Shown: piece by piece, positions 16,416-24,980 of the stretch
Numbering within the stretch: position 1 is the first letter of the stretch
Layout: every line of letters starts with the position of its first letter
Assembly (NCBI GenBank): GCA_964502095.1
Contig: CAZCUF010000002.1
Location: 186,001-250,000, forward strand
Reading direction: 5' to 3'
Source of the DNA: JACPVF01 sp964502095
Lineage (GTDB): Bacteria; Chloroflexota; Anaerolineae; Anaerolineales; Villigracilaceae
DNA length: 64,000 bases
Notes under the pieces: generated by a model
The model's input: the letters and a program-made list of their open reading frames with translations, nothing else
The model's database searches: none
What the model was told of the DNA's origin: nothing
Made by a program: the position numbers and the translations under genes

Positions 16416-16858
16416 TCTTCGACGGTGGAGTTTGCGAAATATTCGGTGGGTCTCTCCCGTATCGTGTGTGTGGGTTCGCCGCAGAACAAGTCTGCTTTGT
16501 CTATCATGCCATTCAGCATCCGCCCTATTTCATTGCATTTCTCGATCAAGGGTGCGCTGGTTTTCGTGTCGATATATCCGCTTTCCAATGCGGTTTCAAC
16601 CCAATGCTGGGTTTCCATTTGTTCTCCGTTCGAATCTGTGAGCTTACTGATAAAGTATTTTTCGTATCTTTGCTTAGCCCATGCCTCTGCTATGTTCGCG
16701 CCAATGGAACGCGAAGAGCGGCGAATCTGATCAGTCAGGGAGAAAACTTCTTCTTTTGGAAATGATTTTGTGATAATGAATATCTCACGTTGCAACTGGC
16801 GGCTTTTTTGGTACACCATTAAGTCATGAAAACTTTTTGCGTGTTGTAATCCGCTCAT
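16403..16858 (-). CDS. Four-helix bundle protein (23S rRNA intervening-sequence type)
   Basis: 151 residues, all helical: FHDLMVYQKSRQLQREIF, then FSLTDQIRRSSRSIGANIAEAW and a KYFISKL...ETQHWVETAL helix. This is the signature of the small four-helix-bundle family first known from intervening sequences in 23S rRNA and related to diversity-generating-retroelement Avd proteins. Members form oligomers and bind nucleic acid; their cellular role is poorly known. Here the gene sits between npdG and cofE, splitting an otherwise functional F420 group, with short repeats at both ends, which suggests insertion. No rRNA is nearby. Confidence 0.88.
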   Translation of the reverse strand: MSGLQHAKSFHDLMVYQKSRQLQREIFIITKSFPKEEVFSLTDQIRRSSRSIGANIAEAWAKQRYEKYFISKLTDSNGEQMETQHWVETALESGYIDTKTSAPLIEKCNEIGRMLNGMIDKADLFCGEPTHTIRERPTEYFANSTVEDTDN

Positions 16859-16899
16859 TACTGATCCTTATTCCCGACTCAAGACGCCAATTACTGATG

Positions 16900-16931
16900 A
16901 CTAATCACTGATCACTAATCACTGATCACTT
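16900..16931. repeat. Tandem 14-bp repeat upstream of the four-helix-bundle gene
   Basis: ACTAATCACTGATC occurs twice head to tail (16900-16913 and 16914-16927), followed by a degenerate start of a third unit and preceded by ACTGATG-like variants. It fills the gap between the four-helix-bundle gene start and the npdG stop. Confidence 0.8.
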
Positions 16932-16932
16932 A

Positions 16933-17610
16933 TCACTTGTTAGCCGCGCCCGTTATCTTAATTCCCGCTTGCGTGCTTCCGTATTTTTTGTTGATGTTGA
17001 TCAATACGCTGGTCAGACCTTCCACGACGACAGAGTTTTCAAGCGGACCTGCATCCCAGCCGATCATATCCGCCGCCTCGACGAGTTTCAACGCTTCTTC
17101 GCGCGCCTGTTTGCTGGTTCCGGTGACCAGAACGTCGCATTCCACCGATTCATTTTCGAACAGGTGCTCATACGAGATATTCTGAAATGCGGATGCAACT
17201 TCCACGTTTTCGCCGAGGATCTCCCGCGCCTCCTGCGCGGCAGATCCCGCGGCCGGCATCTGCACTTTGGTTACTTTGGGCGGGACGAGCGGAACGGTCA
17301 CGTCGAGCAGTAGTTTGCCTTGCACAGCATCTTTCACCGCCTCCAGTGTTTCGCGATGCGCGGCGTAGGGAACGGTCAGCACGATGATATCGGCGTTTTG
17401 TACCGCCTCCAGATTAGTTTTGCCCTCGATCAGGGCGTTGTCTGCGAACATGGTCATAAGCTCGGCCGCGGCCGCCTGGGCCTTCTCTGCCGCGCGCGAA
17501 CCGATGTACACGCGATAACCGGCTTTTGCCCAGCGATAGGCCAGTCCCTTGCCTTCCTTGCCGGTGCCGCCCAGAATTGCAATGCTCATTATCATGGATG
17601 TGTCGTTCAA
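16933..17610 (-). CDS. npdG: NADPH-dependent F420 reductase (NpdG)
   Basis: 225 residues. The enzyme moves hydride between NADPH and F420, supplying reduced F420 to the LLM and PPOX enzymes of the cluster. The N-terminal IAILGGTGKEGKGLAYRWAKAG is the NADP-binding Rossmann loop, followed by IGSR, whose Ser-Arg pair fits NADPH preference, then DIIVLTVPY and SAFQNISYE. The TTG start at 17610 has GGAG at 5 nt; an internal ATG at 17589 is an alternative. It is 24 bp downstream of the amidohydrolase gene. Confidence 0.92.
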   Translation of the reverse strand: MNDTSMIMSIAILGGTGKEGKGLAYRWAKAGYRVYIGSRAAEKAQAAAAELMTMFADNALIEGKTNLEAVQNADIIVLTVPYAAHRETLEAVKDAVQGKLLLDVTVPLVPPKVTKVQMPAAGSAAQEAREILGENVEVASAFQNISYEHLFENESVECDVLVTGTSKQAREEALKLVEAADMIGWDAGPLENSVVVEGLTSVLININKKYGSTQAGIKITGAANK

Positions 17611-17634
17611 AGAGTCTCCCGTAAAACGATGATT

Positions 17635-18966
17635 TTAGAATTGCGCTTCGTAGCGCTTCCAGACCTGCGCGGCCAGTTCGCGCGCTTTGGCCGCGATCTC
17701 GGCTTCGTCGAGGGTTAGCAACTGGCGGTCTTTCATCAAAATCTTTCCGCCCGCGATGGTGGTCGTCACCATGCCGCCCTGAAATCCGAAGACGATGTGC
17801 CAGGGCAGATTCCCCGCGCTCATGGGGGTGGTGGGATGATAATCCACGAAAATCAAATCGGCAAACGCGCCCGGCGCGAGCTGGCCGATCGGCGCATCGG
17901 GGAAGAAAACATTGGCCAGCGCGGCGTTGTTATAAACCGCCATTTGCGTTACATCGTATCCGCCCATGCGGCGCGGATCGCGGTGATGGACTTTGTGCAG
18001 TAGATAAACGGTCTTCCACTCTTCCCACATGGCGTTGGAGAAGCCGTCGTTGCCGAGGCAAACGCGCGCGCCCATGCGTAACATGGATTCGATCGGCGCA
18101 ACGCCAACGCCGTTGTTCATGTTCGAGCGCGGCTGATGGCTGAGCCATGTCCCGCTTTCGGTGAGAATCTCGATCTCGCGCGCGTCGAAATATACGCCGT
18201 GCGCGGCGATGGTCTTGGGGCCGAGAATGTCATGCTTTTGCAGGCGGTCCACCACGCGCAAGCCGGATTTATTCAGGCTGTCGTATTCATCCGAATCATG
18301 TTCAGCCGTGTGGACGTGAAAACCCGTCCCACCGGGCGCGGCTTGACGGCACGAATCGAGGGATGAGTCGGAAAGCGTCAAACCGGCGTGCAGGCCGAAG
18401 GTCCCGGCCAGTAGCGGGCTTTTCTTCCTTTTGAGGAAGCGGACATTTTCCTGAATCCCCGCTTTCATTTTGGCCTCGCCGTCGCGGTCAGTCACTTCGT
18501 AGCAAAGCACAGCGCGCAAACCGCTCGCTTCAACCGCTTCCGCGATCAGGTCGAGCGAACCGTCAATGGCGTTGGGGGAAGCGTGATGATCGATCAACAT
18601 GGTTGTGCCGTATTTGACGGCGTCCACCAGAGAAACCAGGGCCGAGTAGCGGATATCCTCGGCGCGCAATGAACGGTCGAGCGGCCACCATAATCTTTGC
18701 AGGATTTCAGGGAAATCTTTCGGCGCATTGCCGGGAATGGCCAGGCCGCGCGCGAACGCGCTGTAAAAATGCGTGTGCGCGCAAATATTGCCGGGCATCA
18801 CGTATTGACCGCGCGCATCGAGAATCTCCTGTTGAGGATGACGCGCGGCCAGTTCTTTCGATGGGCCGATCTCGCGTATGCGATCCTTTTCGATCAGTAA
18901 CGCGTGATCTTCCAGAATTTGGTTGGGGAGGCCCCAGGTGATGAGTTTGGCATTGATGATCAGCAT
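17635..18966 (-). CDS. ssnA: SsnA-type aminohydrolase (amidohydrolase superfamily)
   Basis: 443 residues. It has the metal-dependent TIM barrel of the TRZ/ATZ deaminase group: the AHTHFYSAF metal pair (about 62-70), HVHTAEHD, AAHGVYFD and the late LGNDGFSN Asp. The N-terminal LIINAKLITW and C-terminal beta-sandwich are complete. Length and the CAHTHFYSAFARG wording match the SsnA group, often seen near purine or selenium-dependent hydrolase genes; neither is seen nearby. It probably deaminates or opens a nitrogen heterocycle. It begins 1 bp after the STAND ATPase stop codon. Confidence 0.83.
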   Translation of the reverse strand: MLIINAKLITWGLPNQILEDHALLIEKDRIREIGPSKELAARHPQQEILDARGQYVMPGNICAHTHFYSAFARGLAIPGNAPKDFPEILQRLWWPLDRSLRAEDIRYSALVSLVDAVKYGTTMLIDHHASPNAIDGSLDLIAEAVEASGLRAVLCYEVTDRDGEAKMKAGIQENVRFLKRKKSPLLAGTFGLHAGLTLSDSSLDSCRQAAPGGTGFHVHTAEHDSDEYDSLNKSGLRVVDRLQKHDILGPKTIAAHGVYFDAREIEILTESGTWLSHQPRSNMNNGVGVAPIESMLRMGARVCLGNDGFSNAMWEEWKTVYLLHKVHHRDPRRMGGYDVTQMAVYNNAALANVFFPDAPIGQLAPGAFADLIFVDYHPTTPMSAGNLPWHIVFGFQGGMVTTTIAGGKILMKDRQLLTLDEAEIAAKARELAAQVWKRYEAQF

Positions 18967-18967
18967 G

Positions 18968-21508
18968 TTATGAGAGTCCGTATTGAGTTGGATTGGGGAG
19001 TTTCGTGCCCGAAGCGGAAATTTCCATCAGCGCAATATACACTGCCTCGCGCAGTTCGGCGTCGTCTTGGTACATGGCTTCATACAGTTGCGCCAGTACG
19101 CCTTCGCTGGGATTTTGTTTCAGATAGGGCAGGGCGGCCAGGCGCACATCCGCGTCCTTGCTTTGCAAAGCTTTCAACAAAACATCTGTGACCGGCGCGC
19201 CCGGTGAAATTCCAACGCCTTGTTTGCCCGCGAATTCGATCAGCCAGGGCGTTTGGGACGGTTCGCCCAGCAGGCGCGGCGCGCGTGACTTGTAATTGGT
19301 TCCGTTATCCAGCACCTCGGAGGAGGCGTTGCGCACCACCCATTGTTCATCCTCGATGCGCATCTTTTCGAGCAATTCCACTGCCCAGGGTTCGTGCACG
19401 CGCGCCAGGCCATAGACGACCGCGCGGCGCAACAAAATATCGGCCAGAGTGACGCCGTCCTTGAGCATGGCATATCCTTCGGCGCGGTCGTTAGCCAGGG
19501 CTTCAGCGGCGGCGCGGCGCAGGCTTTCATCGCCATTGAGCAGGGCGCGGGCCACCGCTTCCAGCGAACCGCTTGTTCCAATGGCAACCAGCGCGAGGCA
19601 GGCGGCCTGCCGAACGGTGAGATTGGGCGCGTTTAACATGCCTTCGAGCGCGTGGGCGGCTTTTGCATCGCGCATGGCGCCGCTTCCCAACGCGCAAAGC
19701 TGCATCAACTCGAACGATAGGGTATTCATGAGTTGCCGGAACAGGGCCGCTGTGCCGGGGTCGTTGCTCAAAACAAAAGCGGCCACAGCCTGGCCGCGCA
19801 GACTCAAAGGAAGTCCTTCGGTTTGAAGTAATGAAGCCAGCGCGGCCATCACTTTGCCGCGCCAGGCGGCATCGCGCGGCGCGTCCTTCAACCAGCCGGC
19901 CGCGGTCAACAGCGGACGGTGCATGGGCAGGCGCGACCATTCGAGCATGTTGTCCACGAGTTTGCCGACATCCGCGACGGAGGCCAGATAATGCAGGGCG
20001 AGAATCTTTCCCGACCAATCAGGTTGATCCATGATCGACTCGCCCGGATGATATCCGCTCAAGGCGTGCCCGGCCAAAAACCCGGCAATGACCGGATGAA
20101 TGAAGCGCATTTTGTTGTTGGGATGTGAAACCAGCAAACCGCTGGAGGCCATTTTACTTAGCAGGCCAAAACTCGGCGCGGGCGCGGTTTTGCTTTTGTC
20201 TTTTTTTCTCTGAAGCGTGGGTTCTGCGGTTTCAGTTTTCGATTCGGCTTTTTCCGGTTCTGCGTTTTCGAGCGGTATTTCTTCCAGAGGTTCGAACGAC
20301 TTCACCCATGCGCGCGCTTTATGCGGATCGAAAATCGGCTGGGCGCTCAAGGTCACTTGCATAGCCAGCGTTTCCAGCGCGGCCAACGGCGTACTGCTGG
20401 GGGCCAGCCGGCGGATGTGAGTCGCGATGGCCTCCGAAACTTGCGGTCCCAAACTATCGCCCGCGTACACGCCCCATACCTTGAGTGTCAACTCAAAGGG
20501 AGATAAACCCAGGTTATCGGCGCCCAGCCACGAGTTTAGAAGGATCGGGTCGACTTGTTCGGGGCCGGTCTGCAACCAGGCCTCGGTCGCCACAAATTGA
20601 CTCCACAGCTCGCCCCAGCGGTGTACAAACGAGTCGTCCCGATCATTGTTCCAGGCCATGATGGCTAACGGCGCGAATCCGAGGCCGATCAACCCATCAA
20701 TGCTTTCGAACGAGCCTGTGGTCACGACACGCGTCGCGGGATAAGCCTCCAAAAGCGAACGAAGATAATCCGAAACGGAACGCTGGCCTTCCGGCGTCAG
20801 TTCATCGCAGCCGTCCAGCAGAAGCAGGGCGCGGCTGTTGCGAAAACAGGCCTGGATGAAATTATTCAAACGGCCGAAATCGAGCAGGGCCGCCGAAGGC
20901 GCGCTGACTTCGATGATCGAATCGAGCAGATTCTTTTGATCGACGACCGGCAGTTTCAAATCGGCGGCGTGCAGAAGGAACGGAACCATATCCAGTAAAT
21001 CGCCGAGTTGTTCGCTGTGATTGGCGGCCAGGGAAGCTAAATGCGCCAATGCAACGGTCTTGCCGGAGCCGGGTTTTCCGGTGATCACAATATTTCTTCC
21101 GCCGCTCAGCGCCTGAGGCAGGGTCAGTGCGGCGGCATTGTACAGCGCGGCCAATTCAGGCCAGGCCGGTAAATAAGGCAGGGCTTGCCCAACGGCATCT
21201 GTAGTGGCGATGGCGCCGCCCGGTTCGGGAATCGGCGGCGGGACGATGAGCAATGGCTCCTGCAAAATTTCGTCCAACGCAAAAAGCGGAGCCGCGAGGT
21301 GCATGCCTTGTGCGCGTCGCAAAGTAAAGCGGCGGTGATTATCCTCCACATCGCTGGAACGGCGCAGTTGAGCCGCTTCGCTTCGTTCCTTGATCGCCTG
21401 CCGCGCTTCCGTGAACAGCGGACGGGCACGCGCGATCAGCCACCAGAAAATTGTGGCTGTAACGAAACCGATCAGGAAGGAAATGGGCTCGATCTGGTAA
21501 GACGGCAT
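18968..21508 (-). CDS. Membrane-anchored STAND/NACHT-like ATPase with C-terminal HEAT repeats
   Basis: 846 residues. One N-terminal transmembrane helix (about 8-25) and a charged linker precede a P-loop ATPase: Walker A ITGKPGSGKT (about 141-150) and Walker B RALLLLDGCDEL (about 223-236), whose LLLLDGxDE form is that of NACHT/STAND NTPases. The C-terminal 300 residues are helical repeats of HEAT type (QLCALGSGAMRDAKAAHALE, VRQAACLALVAIG and similar), a common sensor surface. STAND proteins switch on ligand binding; this one may sense an envelope or cytoplasmic signal from the membrane. No effector nuclease or toxin domain is recognisable, so signalling is more likely than defence. Confidence 0.75.
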   Translation of the reverse strand: MPSYQIEPISFLIGFVTATIFWWLIARARPLFTEARQAIKERSEAAQLRRSSDVEDNHRRFTLRRAQGMHLAAPLFALDEILQEPLLIVPPPIPEPGGAIATTDAVGQALPYLPAWPELAALYNAAALTLPQALSGGRNIVITGKPGSGKTVALAHLASLAANHSEQLGDLLDMVPFLLHAADLKLPVVDQKNLLDSIIEVSAPSAALLDFGRLNNFIQACFRNSRALLLLDGCDELTPEGQRSVSDYLRSLLEAYPATRVVTTGSFESIDGLIGLGFAPLAIMAWNNDRDDSFVHRWGELWSQFVATEAWLQTGPEQVDPILLNSWLGADNLGLSPFELTLKVWGVYAGDSLGPQVSEAIATHIRRLAPSSTPLAALETLAMQVTLSAQPIFDPHKARAWVKSFEPLEEIPLENAEPEKAESKTETAEPTLQRKKDKSKTAPAPSFGLLSKMASSGLLVSHPNNKMRFIHPVIAGFLAGHALSGYHPGESIMDQPDWSGKILALHYLASVADVGKLVDNMLEWSRLPMHRPLLTAAGWLKDAPRDAAWRGKVMAALASLLQTEGLPLSLRGQAVAAFVLSNDPGTAALFRQLMNTLSFELMQLCALGSGAMRDAKAAHALEGMLNAPNLTVRQAACLALVAIGTSGSLEAVARALLNGDESLRRAAAEALANDRAEGYAMLKDGVTLADILLRRAVVYGLARVHEPWAVELLEKMRIEDEQWVVRNASSEVLDNGTNYKSRAPRLLGEPSQTPWLIEFAGKQGVGISPGAPVTDVLLKALQSKDADVRLAALPYLKQNPSEGVLAQLYEAMYQDDAELREAVYIALMEISASGTKLPNPTQYGLS

Positions 21509-21514
21509 GTAAAA

Positions 21515-22216
21515 TTATCGCGCGTATAAAATTCGACTGCATGACGGACAGCGCGCCATTTGCGAGGCGGAACGCGCGGTCTGTTGAAGCGCGGCGGTGA
21601 GTGTGGTGCCGCAGGCCGAACAGGCATTATCCATGACTTCTGCGACTGCCACGCCGCGGCGTTGTTGGCGCAGGTTCTCGTACAACTCAAGCCTTGGTTT
21701 GGCAATATCGGCAACAATGGCTTGACGTTCGACCTGCATTCTTTCCAAATTCCTATTGAGCGTATTTTGTTCCTCGATGAGCTGGTGATGCTGATCGCCC
21801 AGGCGGGATTGGACCTGGCTCAAATTGGCCTCCGCGGTTTGCATGGCAGTTTGATGCGTTTCGGCATTGAGCATGGCGTCCAACTGTCGCTCCTCCAAAG
21901 TGGATTGATGCCGCTTTAACGCCGCAACCTCGTTTTGCAGGTCTTGTAATTCTTTTGGGTTATGGACCGTTCCGCCGTACAAACTACTCTCGGATTGTTC
22001 GATTTTGATCTGCTGGCTTTTAACCTGGGCTTCGATCTCGCGCAGGGCGCGCTCCGCCTGGCTTTTCCCTGCCTGCGCGACCTCGAATTGATTCTTCGCC
22101 GCCAGCAATTCCTCGTTATTTTCGAGCGTCTGTTGAATCTCCGCGGTGCGAGCTTGTGCCTGATCGATCTGACGATCCACCTGTTGTAACCGAAAGAGAC
22201 CAACGGAAGCGCCCAT
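21515..22216 (-). CDS. Coiled-coil protein with C4 zinc ribbon (CT398-like)
   Basis: 233 residues. A long heptad-rich coiled coil (about 8-175, e.g. LQQVDRQIDQAQARTAEIQQ) ends in a zinc ribbon with two Cys pairs, CSACG and CPSC (about 200-227). This is the architecture of the C4-type zinc-ribbon family, linked in other bacteria to secretion, flagella or RNA processing. The function here is open. It is the first gene of the co-directional run that continues through the ATPase, SsnA and F420 genes, and lies just after the serine hydrolase terminator. Confidence 0.85.
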   Translation of the reverse strand: MGASVGLFRLQQVDRQIDQAQARTAEIQQTLENNEELLAAKNQFEVAQAGKSQAERALREIEAQVKSQQIKIEQSESSLYGGTVHNPKELQDLQNEVAALKRHQSTLEERQLDAMLNAETHQTAMQTAEANLSQVQSRLGDQHHQLIEEQNTLNRNLERMQVERQAIVADIAKPRLELYENLRQQRRGVAVAEVMDNACSACGTTLTAALQQTARSASQMARCPSCSRILYAR

Positions 22217-22257
22217 GGTCTGATTATACTGCCCGTTGTATGAATATCAAGCGAAAT

Positions 22258-22286
22258 AAAAAGCCCGTTCCTATTGAGAACGGGCT
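22258..22286 (-). terminator. Intrinsic terminator of the serine hydrolase gene
   Basis: AGCCCGTTC and GAACGGGCT form a 9-bp stem with a 7-nt loop. On the minus strand the stem is followed by TTTTTATTT. It lies 8 bp past the serine hydrolase stop. Confidence 0.88.
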
Positions 22287-22293
22287 GATTCAT

Positions 22294-23808
22294 TTATTGA
22301 CTGGCTTGCGGGTTGTAGAAGCTATAGACAGCCCGCGTAAGATTCGCGAATAGATGATTGATGCCGATCTTATTGCCTACGTCCACGAAGACAAGTTGTA
22401 CGGGATGATAGGTATAGATCGAGATCACGAAATTGCCGCCGGACGTATAAACGATGCCCGCATCGCTCCAGTCGTGATCCACGCCGTTGTTATCGGAGAC
22501 CCAGCCGTGTTTGTGCGCCACTTGAGTCCCTTCCGGTACACCGGCTTCGATCAGTACGCCGATCTTATCCTGCAGAAGGTAATTGATGATCTTTTTACAG
22601 ACATCCTGATTCATTGTATTCGGGAAGGCGGCCACCAAAGCCCCGCCGCCATCCTGCGAGCATTGATAGAGGTCCACCAACAGCATGCCCATATCCGACG
22701 GAGTGGTTTGGTTGTATGGATCGGGTTCGGTGGTCACGTCCAGGCGCTGGTTGGCGGGCGTTGAAAATCTTTGCAGAAGAGGCGAGCCGGGCGCAAAATA
22801 ACCGGCCAGAAATGTATTTTGGAGGCCGAGCGCCTTCATGTATTGCGAGACGACCAGCGGTCCATTGCTGGGATCGAGCTCAGCCATCAAAGCATCCGAG
22901 GGAGGATTCTCGGAACGCTTGATCATATTCAGGATTTTTGCATCGGTGGCCTGATCGACCGGCGCGCTGCCATGCTGGATGAAGTAGGAAGTCAGAATGG
23001 GAATCTTGATCGTGCTGGAGGCTGTAAAGGCAATATCGGGTTCTACGGGGATTTCCTGATCCTGATCGAGCGCGAAGTGAATCTCCTGTCCGTTTTGCAG
23101 GTCAGCCACATATATACCGATGATGCCGTCGAATCCCGTGGACTTGATATATTGTTCGAGCAGAAGTTGCAGGTCGGCCATCGTTGGGCGCGCCGCGGCA
23201 GTGTTTTGCTCGGAACCCAGCAGGACGGTCCGGCTGGAGGGCGAACGCAAAGCGTCCTCGATTAACACTACAGCGCGGTCGATGTCCAATGTTTGACCGG
23301 GAGTGCCGGCCGCGAACAATGTTCCGCCCGCGGTGGGCTGGGCCGGGCTGGGCGGGATATCGTAGCGCGGCGCGACATCCTGTTGTAAGTAAGCGCGCAG
23401 ACGTTCTTCTTCGATGGTGGCGCGCAGAGGAATACTGACGGAAGCGGGCGCGCGGTTCCAGAGATAGTCCCAATATCCGCCCCAGAACGAACCGCCGGTG
23501 CGCACCAAATCTGCGGCGGCCAGCATACTTTCGGTATCGGCTTGAAAGCCGATCACGCCCGGCTCCACATGAATCCGCGCGCCGCTATATTGGATTTCGA
23601 TTGGCGAAGTATAAACTTCCAATAATCTTTGTGACGCGCCCGTCGGGTCCAGGCCGCCGACCGGCACGCCGGCAATCGTCATGCCGGACGGATAATTGTT
23701 GCGTTGACGGCTATAGCCAACCAGCGATACGACTGTTAATACAATGGCGATGCTGATTAGCAGGATGGAAACTCCCCGCAGCAAAATATTCGTGTTGCGG
23801 TTTCTCAC
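22294..23808 (-). CDS. Membrane-anchored serine hydrolase (class A beta-lactamase / PBP fold) with peptidoglycan-binding-like N-domain
   Basis: 504 residues. The GTG start follows GGAGG with 4-nt spacing. Residues about 8-30 form a signal anchor, then GMTIAGVPVGGLDPTGASQ opens a YoaR/VanW-associated putative peptidoglycan-binding domain. The C-terminal half is the penicilloyl serine transferase fold, with the active SxxK as SSTIK near residue 265 and the second and third motifs in the KHGW-containing end (VAHKHGWVSDNNGVDHDWSDAG). It probably acts on the cell wall as a carboxypeptidase-like enzyme, or is a beta-lactamase relative. Confidence 0.83.
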   Translation of the reverse strand: MRNRNTNILLRGVSILLISIAIVLTVVSLVGYSRQRNNYPSGMTIAGVPVGGLDPTGASQRLLEVYTSPIEIQYSGARIHVEPGVIGFQADTESMLAAADLVRTGGSFWGGYWDYLWNRAPASVSIPLRATIEEERLRAYLQQDVAPRYDIPPSPAQPTAGGTLFAAGTPGQTLDIDRAVVLIEDALRSPSSRTVLLGSEQNTAAARPTMADLQLLLEQYIKSTGFDGIIGIYVADLQNGQEIHFALDQDQEIPVEPDIAFTASSTIKIPILTSYFIQHGSAPVDQATDAKILNMIKRSENPPSDALMAELDPSNGPLVVSQYMKALGLQNTFLAGYFAPGSPLLQRFSTPANQRLDVTTEPDPYNQTTPSDMGMLLVDLYQCSQDGGGALVAAFPNTMNQDVCKKIINYLLQDKIGVLIEAGVPEGTQVAHKHGWVSDNNGVDHDWSDAGIVYTSGGNFVISIYTYHPVQLVFVDVGNKIGINHLFANLTRAVYSFYNPQASQ

Positions 23809-23820
23809 TCAACCTCCAAA

Positions 23821-23836
23821 GGTGATGAAAATCACC
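23821..23836. promoter_or_regulatory. Small palindrome in the divergent promoter region
   Basis: GGTGAT-GAAA-ATCACC is a perfect 6-bp inverted repeat between the serine hydrolase GTG and a TATACT box on the minus strand (23842-23847). It could be an operator for that gene. Only one copy is seen. Confidence 0.3.
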
Positions 23837-23955
23837 GAAAGAGTATAACACAGTGATTTTTGGCTTGTGCTAGAATTGTTCTGCCGGTCCGCCGGCGCCT
23901 GCTGACCGCCTCGATCACGAACGCGGCCGGGGCATATCTTCTCGGGAAGGAATCA

Positions 23956-24915
23956 ATGCTCCGATCGTTTTTCATCTATCTTTCCAAAGCTGGCTGGGCA
24001 CAGCACATGGTCACGAATTGGTCGTTCGCATGGCGGACGGCTTCGCGTTTTGTGGCCGGCACAAACCTGGACGACGCGATTCGCGTAGTGGTCGAATTGA
24101 ATTCACGCAAGATCAACGTTACACTCGATCATCTCGGCGAGCATACCAGCACGCCGGAGGAAGCCCGTCAATCCACAGACAGCATTCTGGCGACGCTCGA
24201 TACGATCGGCAAATCGGATGTGCGCGCCAACGTTTCCATTAAATTAACTCAAATCGGTCTCGGTCTGGACGAAAGCTTGTGTGCCGGAAATCTGGAGGAG
24301 ATTCTCACCCGCGCACAGCTCGTCAACGTCTTCATTCGCATCGACATGGAAGATACGCCGTACACGGACAAGACCATTGACCTGTTCCACAAGATGAGAG
24401 CCAAAGGATTTGGGAACGTGGGCATGGTACTGCAATCGTATTTATTGCGCACCGAAGCCGATGCGCGCGCATTGCTCGGCGATAAGACCCCGATTCGTCT
24501 GGTGAAAGGCGCCTATAACGAACCGGCCGAAAAAGCATTTCCTAAGAAGGCCGATGTGGACGCCAATTATGATTTGCTGGTCAAGATCATGATCGACGCG
24601 GCGCTCTCAGCCGGCGCGCCCAGGCTGGGTACGAATGGCCGCTTTCCGCCCATACCCGCCTTTGGCACGCACGACGAAAAACGGATCGCGTTTGCAAAGC
24701 AATACGCCGAGAAAGCCGGTTTGCCCAAAGACGCTTTGGAATTCCAAATGCTATACGGCATCCGCCGCGACCTGCAGGAGCAGTTGGCAAACGAAGGATA
24801 TCCGGTCCGCGTGTATGTTCCGTTCGGAACGCATTGGTATCCATATTTTATGCGGCGTCTCGCGGAACGGCCCGCGAACGTCTGGTTCTTTATTTCCAAC
24901 TTCCTGCGCGCCTGA
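23956..24915 (+). CDS. Proline dehydrogenase
   Basis: 319 residues from the ATG at 23956, which has GGAAGG at 5 nt. It is the monofunctional FAD-dependent TIM-barrel enzyme that oxidises proline to pyrroline-5-carboxylate. Visible motifs: VTLDHLGEHTS, VSIKLTQIGLGLD, FIRIDMEDTPYTD, IRLVKGAYNEP and the C-terminal LYGIRRDLQEQLA with YVPFGTHWYPYFMRRLAERPANVWFF; the final R-R-x-x-E-R-P binds the proline carboxylate. The pyrroline-5-carboxylate dehydrogenase partner is not in this window. Confidence 0.93.
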   Translation: MLRSFFIYLSKAGWAQHMVTNWSFAWRTASRFVAGTNLDDAIRVVVELNSRKINVTLDHLGEHTSTPEEARQSTDSILATLDTIGKSDVRANVSIKLTQIGLGLDESLCAGNLEEILTRAQLVNVFIRIDMEDTPYTDKTIDLFHKMRAKGFGNVGMVLQSYLLRTEADARALLGDKTPIRLVKGAYNEPAEKAFPKKADVDANYDLLVKIMIDAALSAGAPRLGTNGRFPPIPAFGTHDEKRIAFAKQYAEKAGLPKDALEFQMLYGIRRDLQEQLANEGYPVRVYVPFGTHWYPYFMRRLAERPANVWFFISNFLRA

Positions 24916-24980
24916 AAATTCGCTGTTATTGAGGGTAACATGCCGGGCTGGACGTGCTTGATAGTTGCGAGGAGCAGATC

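Noticed and set aside
15589..16641. 350-codon open frame on the plus strand opposite cofE and the four-helix-bundle gene
   Set aside because: Arg/Ser-rich translation without motifs; it crosses two genes of the other strand that are clearly real.
16900..16931. CRISPR-like array
   Set aside because: Only two adjacent 14-bp copies without spacers, and no cas genes.
16399..16937. The four-helix-bundle gene as part of a 23S rRNA intervening sequence
   Set aside because: No rRNA sequence is present on either side; both neighbours are protein genes.
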